A stretch of DNA of 64,000 nt from JADYZU01 sp964540965 (GTDB taxonomy: Bacteria; Pseudomonadota; Alphaproteobacteria; Rhodobacterales; Rhodobacteraceae), in NCBI GenBank assembly GCA_964540965.1, contig CAZIOT010000002.1, positions 1 to 64,000 on the forward strand, given 5' to 3'. This document shows positions 59,107-64,000 of the stretch, in pieces (the first letter of the stretch is position 1; each line of letters opens with the position of its first letter). The notes beneath the pieces were generated by a model. It did no database searches and had not been told where the DNA came from. It saw only the letters and a list, made by a program, of their open reading frames with translations. The position numbers and the translations under genes are program-made.

Positions 59107-59798
59107 TCGTCGAAGGGCTGAGTGCTAAACGCGGCGGCCTGACCGTGGTGCGCGAAGTGTCGCTGCGGGCGCCGGCGGGCGAAATCACCGTGCTTCTCGG
59201 CGCCAACGGCGCCGGCAAGTCGACGCTGCTTGACGCCATCGCCGGGGTGATCCCGGTGGCCGGCGGACGGGTGCTGCTGGACGGCCAGCCGATCCAGACC
59301 CTGCCGCGCGACAGGCGGGCCCGTCTGGGCCTGTCCTATGTGGAACAGGGGCGCACCGCCTTTGGCCGGCTGACGGTGGACGAAAACCTGGCCGTGGTGG
59401 CGGAAAACGCCGCAGGCGTGGCCGCCGCCTATGACTGGTTCCCCGAACTGGTCAAAAGGCAGCATGTGCTGGCGCAGGATCTGTCGGGCGGCGAACAGCA
59501 GATGCTGGTCATCGCGCGATCGCTGGTGCGCAATCCCCGCGTGCTGATGATCGACGAGATGAGCCAGGGCCTTGCCCCGGTGATCGTCAAGCGCCTGCTG
59601 CCCGTGGTGCAAAAGGCGGCGGCGCAGGGCATCGCGGTGCTGCTGGTGGAACAATTCGCCAATCTGGCGCTGGGCATCGGCAACCATGCCCATGTGATGA
59701 CAGTGGGGCAGGTGGTGCTGGACGGCGATTGCCGCGACCTCATCAACCGGCCCGAGGATGTGCGGCAAGCCTATATCATGGGCCACAGGGCCGCCTGA
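59091..59798 (+). CDS. Branched-chain-type ABC ATPase (LivF)
   Basis: The 235-residue ATPase has Walker A GANGAGKST, Q-loop YVEQGRTAF, a canonical signature LSGGEQQMLVIARSLV, Walker B VLMIDEMSQGLAP and a glutamine in place of the switch histidine region (LVEQFANLAL), as normal for LivF. With the degenerate signature in the fused LivG half, this subunit's signature would complete the one full ATP site. Ten bases separate it from the cyclase gene. Confidence 0.9.
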   Translation: MGGELIVEGLSAKRGGLTVVREVSLRAPAGEITVLLGANGAGKSTLLDAIAGVIPVAGGRVLLDGQPIQTLPRDRRARLGLSYVEQGRTAFGRLTVDENLAVVAENAAGVAAAYDWFPELVKRQHVLAQDLSGGEQQMLVIARSLVRNPRVLMIDEMSQGLAPVIVKRLLPVVQKAAAQGIAVLLVEQFANLALGIGNHAHVMTVGQVVLDGDCRDLINRPEDVRQAYIMGHRAA

Positions 59799-59808
59799 GG
59801 AGAGAGAG

Positions 59809-60618
59809 ATGGATCTGATCGGCAGCGTCGCGGGCGCAAGGATCGTGCAGCTTGGCCACCGGCTGACCGCCGGCATGACGGCGAACGGCGTGGCGCCGCC
59901 CTTTGCCCATGCCCTGACCTGCCATTTTGAACATGTCACCGGGCAGGTGCCGGGCCAGTCGCCCGACATCGCCGGGGTCAGCGACATGATGGCGCTTGGC
60001 AACCATACCGGCACCCATATCGACAGCCTTGCCCATATCGCCTTTCAGGGGAAACTGTTCGACGGCACCCCGATCGACGGCGAAGGGGTGCAGGACAATT
60101 TCTATGGCATCCGCATGCGGCACATGGAGGCGTTCCGGCCCTTGGTCACGCGCGGCGTGCTGATCGACCTTGCCCGCTGGATGGGCGTCGACATCATCCC
60201 CCGCGATTTCGTGCTGACGCCGGAAAGAATGGACGAGGCGTGCAAGGCCTTGGGCGTTGAAATCCGCAAGGGCGATTCCGTGCTGCTGCGCACCGGATTC
60301 GACACCAAATACGACAACAGGGACTATTTCCTGACCATGCCGCTGCCCGGCCCCGACCCCGCCTGCGCCCGGGCGCTGGTGGCAAAGGGCATCGCCTCGA
60401 CCGGATCCGACACCATGCCCTATGAGGCCGCGCCGGGTGACGAGCCGCTGCTGGTTCATGCCGAGCTGATCCCCAAGGGCGGGGTGTTCATCTTCGAGAT
60501 GCTCGACCTGCGGGAACTGGCGGCGCTGAACGTGACCGAATTCCTGTTCGTGGCCCTGCCCCTGAACATCGACGGCGGCACCGGCTCGCCGGTCAATCCG
60601 GTCGCGATTCTGGTCTGA
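59809..60618 (+). CDS. Cyclase-family metal-dependent hydrolase (kynurenine formamidase-like)
   Basis: A 269-residue cyclase-family protein with the metal-binding motif GNHTGTHIDSLAHI (HxGTHxDxxxH) near residue 63, followed by RPLVTRGVLIDLARW and a C-terminal AELIPKGGVFIFEMLDLREL region. The family includes bacterial kynurenine formamidase and isatin hydrolase; it opens amide or ester bonds. GGAGAGAGAG precedes the ATG at 59809. It may hydrolyse a ring or lactam-type intermediate or the imported compound. Confidence 0.82.
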   Translation: MDLIGSVAGARIVQLGHRLTAGMTANGVAPPFAHALTCHFEHVTGQVPGQSPDIAGVSDMMALGNHTGTHIDSLAHIAFQGKLFDGTPIDGEGVQDNFYGIRMRHMEAFRPLVTRGVLIDLARWMGVDIIPRDFVLTPERMDEACKALGVEIRKGDSVLLRTGFDTKYDNRDYFLTMPLPGPDPACARALVAKGIASTGSDTMPYEAAPGDEPLLVHAELIPKGGVFIFEMLDLRELAALNVTEFLFVALPLNIDGGTGSPVNPVAILV

Positions 60619-60636
60619 TTGCGCGGGTGGAGAGCG

Positions 60637-60690
60637 CCGGGGGCTTCGCGCCCCCGGACCCCCGCGGGATATTTATGGACGAAGAATGAA
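60637..60690. repeat. Extragenic hairpin element with conserved tail
   Basis: CCGGGGGC (60637-60644) pairs with GCCCCCGG (60650-60657) and is followed by GACCCCCGCGGGATATTT and GGACGAAGAATGAA. From memory this is a very common intergenic element of Rhodobacteraceae. It lies in the 106-base gap between the cyclase and SDR genes and could end or attenuate the transcript. Only one copy is visible in the window. Confidence 0.5.
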
Positions 60691-60724
60691 CAGGGCGTCT
60701 TTGGGCGGCAGGAGGAGATTTGCC

Positions 60725-61570
60725 ATGAGAGGACTGGCCGGCAAGGTCTATATCATCACCGGCGGCGCCCGGGGCATGGGCGAGGCGACGGCGCGGCGTC
60801 TGGCCGACGAAGGCGCGCGGCTGGCGCTGGTCGATGTCGACGGCGATCTGGCGCAAGAGGTGGCGGCAAGCCTGCCCGACGCCATCGGCATTCAGGCCGA
60901 TGTGGCGGACGAAGCGGCGACCGCCGCCTATTTTGCGCAGACACTCGCGCATTTCGGCCGGATCGACGGCGCGCATCTGAATGCCGGTGTCGGCGGTGTC
61001 TGGGGCGCCAGCCTGATGGATACCGAGATGGACGATTTCGACCGCGTGGTCGCGATCAACCTGCGCGGCGTCTATCTGGGCCTGCGTCAGGCCCTGCGCC
61101 ATTTCCGCGCTGCGGGTCATGGCGGATCCATCGTCACCACCTCGTCCACCGGCGGGCTGGTCGGCGGGGAATGGGTGTCGCCTTACGTCGGGGCGAAACA
61201 CGGCATCATCGGGTTGACCAAGACCGGCGCGGTCAACGGCGGACCTTTGGGGGTGCGGGTCAACTGCGTGGCGCCGGGACTGATCGTCACCCGGCTGACG
61301 GCGGTCAATGAAAGCGTTGTCGATGATGCGAAAGAGGCTCGGCAACGTCAGATAGACACTGTTCCGCTTGGCCGGTCCGGCACTGTCGAAGAAGTGGCGA
61401 GTGTCGTCGCCTTCCTGTTCTCGGACGACAGTTCCTATGTCACGGGCGTCACCATCCCGGTCGAGGGTGGGTCGCTGGTCGATCATCCGCGCGCACGGGC
61501 CATCGCCAACCTGCAAAAGGAACGGGCGCGGGCGGGCATCGACCTGAGCGGCAAGCGGGGCGCGTCGTGA
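60725..61570 (+). CDS. SDR-family oxidoreductase 2
   Basis: A 281-residue short-chain dehydrogenase with the cofactor loop ITGGARGMGEAT, LNAGVGGV in place of the NNAG motif, the serine/tyrosine/lysine set (TTSSTGG and SPYVGAKHG) and a C-terminal extension of about 25 residues (ARAIANLQKERARAGIDLSG). AGGAGGAG lies upstream. The aspartate-containing ALVDVDGDLAQ after strand 2 favours NAD. It overlaps the next SDR gene by 4 bases. Confidence 0.83.
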   Translation: MRGLAGKVYIITGGARGMGEATARRLADEGARLALVDVDGDLAQEVAASLPDAIGIQADVADEAATAAYFAQTLAHFGRIDGAHLNAGVGGVWGASLMDTEMDDFDRVVAINLRGVYLGLRQALRHFRAAGHGGSIVTTSSTGGLVGGEWVSPYVGAKHGIIGLTKTGAVNGGPLGVRVNCVAPGLIVTRLTAVNESVVDDAKEARQRQIDTVPLGRSGTVEEVASVVAFLFSDDSSYVTGVTIPVEGGSLVDHPRARAIANLQKERARAGIDLSGKRGAS

Positions 61571-62298
61571 GGCGCGCTGTCGTCACGGCCGGCGCCGGCG
61601 GCATCGGCCTTGCCTGCGCCCGCAAGCTGAGGGCCGATGGTTTTGACGTCACCGTCATGGACATCCGCCCCGACACGGTCGACCTCATGGCGGCCGAGGG
61701 GATCACCGGCCTCACCGCCGATTTCGCCGATGAAGCGTCGATCCGCGATGCCTTTGCCGGGCTGGGCACGGTTCACACGCTGGTCAACAATGTCGGCATT
61801 CGCGGCGGCACCGGCCATATGTGGGACATCGCGCCCGACGATTATCACCAGACATTGTTCGTCAACACCGTCAGCCATGTGATCGCGGCGCAATGTGTCA
61901 TCCCCGGAATGCAGGTGGCGGGCGAGGGCTGTATCATCCAGATCGCCTCGGGGGCGGCGCGGACGGCGGCCATCGGGCGCGCGCCCTATACGCTGTCGAA
62001 ATGGGCGCTTCTGGGGCTGACCAAATCGCTTGCCAACGAACTGGCGCCCTGGTTCATCCGGTCGAACGCCGTGCTGCCCGGCATCATCAAGGGCGAAAGG
62101 TTCGAAGGCTCGATGCGGCTGCATGCCGAGGCCGAGGGCATTTCCCGCGAAGAGGCGCTGGAGCGGATCATGTCGCGCACCCGGCTGAAGCGGATGATCG
62201 ACCCGTCCGAGATCGCGGCCACCGTCGCCTTTCTGGCCAGCGACGCCGGGCAGGGCATCACCGGCACGTTCATCGACGTGTCGGGCGGGTTCGAGTGA
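61567..62298 (+). CDS. SDR-family oxidoreductase 3
   Basis: A 243-residue short-chain dehydrogenase with a slightly unusual cofactor loop TAGAGGIGLACA, VNNVGIRGG, the serine in IQIASGAAR and YTLSKWALLGL (YxxxK). The DIRPDT after strand 2 favours NAD. The GTG start overlaps the previous SDR. Its stop abuts the convergent IclR gene with no gap. Confidence 0.83.
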   Translation: MRRAVVTAGAGGIGLACARKLRADGFDVTVMDIRPDTVDLMAAEGITGLTADFADEASIRDAFAGLGTVHTLVNNVGIRGGTGHMWDIAPDDYHQTLFVNTVSHVIAAQCVIPGMQVAGEGCIIQIASGAARTAAIGRAPYTLSKWALLGLTKSLANELAPWFIRSNAVLPGIIKGERFEGSMRLHAEAEGISREEALERIMSRTRLKRMIDPSEIAATVAFLASDAGQGITGTFIDVSGGFE

Positions 62299-63003
62299 CT
62301 ACAGACGCCGCCCGATTTCAAGGGCGGCGGCCTGCAACCGGGGGACGGCAGCGGCGCGGAAGGCCGCGGTGAACCGCCCCAGCGGTCCAAAGGTCGAAAG
62401 CGTCAGCGGCACGGCGCCGCCGGACCGCACCGACACCGCCACGGCACCGACATCGGGTTCGGCGCTGCCGGCGTTCTGGGCAACGCCCTCGGCCCGGATG
62501 GTGTCAAGGTCGGCATCGGGCAGGGCGCCGTCCAGCGCCTCGGCCCGTTCGGCGGGGGTCATCTGCGCCAGAAACAGGCGGCCCTGCGCCGAATTGGCAA
62601 GGCCCAGCACGGTGCCGGTGCGAAAGCCCAGCGCGAAGGGCCGCGGCGGGATGGCGACGGCGATACAGACCGGGCCGCGCCGGGCCAGACGGCAGACCAT
62701 CACCGATTCGCCCAGATCGCTGGCCAGCGCGTCGATCAGCGGCTGGATCTGGCCGACAAGCGGGTTGGTATCCTCGGCCAGCCGGCCCAGCTCGGCCGTG
62801 GCATGGCTAAGTCGATAGGCACCGCGGCGGACAGCAGCGATCGCCCCGGCTTCCTCGAGTGTGGCGAGGAATCGGTGGGCGGTGGCGGCGTTCATCTCAA
62901 GCTCGTCCACCAGCGCCGCGGCGGTGATTTCCGGGCGGTCGCGGCTGAAAAGGCCAAGAACTTCAAAGCCTTTCAGGAGGGAGTGGTTCAGCGGCGTGCT
63001 CAT
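62299..63003 (-). CDS. IclR-family transcriptional regulator 2
   Basis: The 234-residue protein has the winged helix (EITAAALVDELEMNAATAHRFLATLEEAGAI) and the IclR effector domain (FRTGTVLGLANSAQGRLFLAQM). Compared with regulator 1 it is shorter and only distantly similar. The ATG at 63003 is the family start. It is divergent from the second ThDP gene over 73 bases that contain a perfect inverted repeat, so it probably controls that gene and itself. Confidence 0.85.
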   Translation of the reverse strand: MSTPLNHSLLKGFEVLGLFSRDRPEITAAALVDELEMNAATAHRFLATLEEAGAIAAVRRGAYRLSHATAELGRLAEDTNPLVGQIQPLIDALASDLGESVMVCRLARRGPVCIAVAIPPRPFALGFRTGTVLGLANSAQGRLFLAQMTPAERAEALDGALPDADLDTIRAEGVAQNAGSAEPDVGAVAVSVRSGGAVPLTLSTFGPLGRFTAAFRAAAVPRLQAAALEIGRRL

Positions 63004-63040
63004 TGACTCGTCCGGGCAAAAATCGTATATTAAGATCAAT

Positions 63041-63057
63041 ATCTCATCTAATGAGAT
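63041..63057. promoter_or_regulatory. Candidate operator of IclR regulator 2
   Basis: ATCTCAT-CTA-ATGAGAT is a perfect 7-bp inverted repeat with a 3-base centre, in an AT-rich patch between the divergent regulator and ThDP genes, 20 bases before the ThDP start. Confidence 0.6.
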
Positions 63058-63076
63058 TTAGCAAGAGGCAGACGTG

Positions 63077-64000
63077 ATGCGAGACCACGCCACCACCCGC
63101 AGCCAGACCCTGAATGCCGGCGCCGCACTGCTGTCGCGGCTGGCCGAACTGGGGGTCGAGGCGATCTTTGCCAATTCCGGCACCGACTTTCCGCCGGTGA
63201 TCGAGGGGCTGGCGCAGGCCGCCGCGCAGGGGATGCCGTTGCCCGAGGCCCTGGTGATGCCGCATGAAACCGCGGCGATGGGCATGGCGCATGGCTATTA
63301 CCTGGCGACCGGGCGGGCGCAGGCGGTCATGGTGCATACCAATGTCGGGCTGGCCAATGCGGCGATGGGGGCGATCAATGCCCATTGCGAACAGGTGCCG
63401 ATGCTGCTGATCGGCGGGCGCACGCCCACGATGGAACGCGGCCGGTTCGGCGCGCGGACGGTGCCGATCGGCTGGGGGCAGGAAATGCTCGACCAGTCCG
63501 CGCTGGTGCGCGAGGCGTGCAAATGGGACTATGAACTGCGCTTTCCCGAACAGGTCCATGACGTGATCGACCGGGCGCATGGCATCGCCAACTCGCTGCC
63601 CAAAGGGCCGGTCTACGTCAGCCTCCCGCGCGAGGTACTGTGCGAGTCGGTGACGCTGGAACCGCGGCGGCCGCAGATGCAGCCTTCGGCGGGGATGCCG
63701 GCGCAGGCCGACATCGAACGCGCCGCCGATCTGCTGGCGAATGCGAAACATCCGGTGATCTTTGCCCAGCGCGGCGCCGGCAGCGACCACGCGTTCGGCG
63801 CCCTGGGCGAACTGGCCGAGGAATGGGGGATTCCGGTCTGCCAATACTGGGCGGTGCAACTGGCGATCCCGACCACGCATCCGATGGCCGCCGGGCCGGA
63901 TCCGCGGCCGCTGCTGGCGCAGGCCGATGTGGTGCTGGTGCTGGACAGCCTGGCGCCGTGGGCGCCGGCGCAATGCGATCCCCTGCCGCAGGCGCAGGTC
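63077..64000 (+). CDS. Thiamine diphosphate-dependent enzyme 2, 3' end cut by window
   Basis: The reading frame is open from the ATG at 63077 to the last base (308 codons). The Pyr domain carries the activating glutamate in MPHETAAMGMAHGYYLATG and the HTNVGLANAAMGAINAHCEQVPMLLI segment; the central domain (PVIFAQRGAG, DVVLVLDSLAPWAP) is incomplete, and the GDG-NN domain lies outside. It is similar in type to, but distinct from, the ThDP enzyme at 52920. AGAGG lies 8 bases upstream. A GTG at 63074 is a less likely start. Confidence 0.85.
   Translation, partial: MRDHATTRSQTLNAGAALLSRLAELGVEAIFANSGTDFPPVIEGLAQAAAQGMPLPEALVMPHETAAMGMAHGYYLATGRAQAVMVHTNVGLANAAMGAINAHCEQVPMLLIGGRTPTMERGRFGARTVPIGWGQEMLDQSALVREACKWDYELRFPEQVHDVIDRAHGIANSLPKGPVYVSLPREVLCESVTLEPRRPQMQPSAGMPAQADIERAADLLANAKHPVIFAQRGAGSDHAFGALGELAEEWGIPVCQYWAVQLAIPTTHPMAAGPDPRPLLAQADVVLVLDSLAPWAPAQCDPLPQAQV

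Noticed and set aside
1..64000. tRNA, rRNA, CRISPR arrays, prophage or transposase genes
   Set aside because: No cloverleaf-like or rRNA-like stretches, no regularly spaced repeats and no phage or transposase proteins were recognised by reading; a covariance-model scan was not possible.

Overview
The window looks like chromosomal DNA of a high-GC alphaproteobacterium, most likely Rhodobacteraceae/Paracoccaceae. The reasons are the order maf-aroE-coaE-dnaQ-secB on one side and hemJ-rho-mnmE-mnmG-rsmG-parA-parB-hemW-rdgB-rph-hrcA-grpE-mutS on the other, the FxsA and Tim44-like neighbours, and the style of the catabolic genes. Almost every base is coding. Many genes overlap by 1, 4 or 8 bases. 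I saw no rRNA, tRNA, CRISPR array, transposase or phage gene.

Region 1 (1-11,130) holds housekeeping genes: a truncated membrane protein, an orphan BrnA-type antitoxin, a PNPOx-fold protein, hslU, a metallophosphoesterase/lipid-kinase pair, then Smr, MltA and a Tim44-like protein, followed by FxsA and SecB, and a leftward dnaQ-coaE-aroE-maf operon. The only gap over 300 bases (11,131-11,510) lies between divergent maf and hemJ. It carries several DnaA-box-like 9-mers and an AT-richer stretch, and is the best chromosomal origin candidate. Region 2 (11,511-23,025) is hemJ, rho, mnmE, mnmG, rsmG, parA, parB and the hemW/rdgB/rph and hrcA/grpE groups. Two perfect 16-bp parS palindromes sit inside the 5' ends of mnmG and rsmG. 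Base skew changes sign sharply at the end of mnmG.

Region 3 (23,026-32,800) holds mutS, an exported alpha/beta-hydrolase peptidase, argG, threonine ammonia-lyase between two paralogous membrane proteins, and a universal stress protein. Two copies of a REP-like palindrome bracket the mutS/peptidase pair.

Region 4 (32,800-64,000) is a catabolic block. A LigM-like tetrahydrofolate-dependent O-demethylase and a LacI-type repressor precede a tightly overlapped operon encoding a complete tetronate (L-threonate type) route: dehydrogenase, isomerase, DUF1537 kinase and aldolase-type decarboxylase, plus an SDR and an SMP-30 lactonase. It ends at a strong terminator. A second operon follows (family III CoA-transferase, enoyl-CoA hydratase, acyl-CoA dehydrogenase, HMG-CoA-lyase-like enzyme) with an IclR regulator and an MFS exporter. 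From 47,423 a roughly 14-kb run of same-strand genes encodes two VOC proteins, a CMD-like protein, a polar-amino-acid ABC importer, an aldehyde dehydrogenase, a ThDP enzyme, a branched-chain-type ABC importer with a permease-ATPase fusion, a cyclase-family hydrolase and two SDRs. A second IclR regulator and a second ThDP enzyme (cut by the window end) follow. A shared 18-bp dyad upstream of the CoA-transferase operon and of the 14-kb run suggests one regulon. I do not recognise this combination as a described pathway, and it is the main candidate for a new system.
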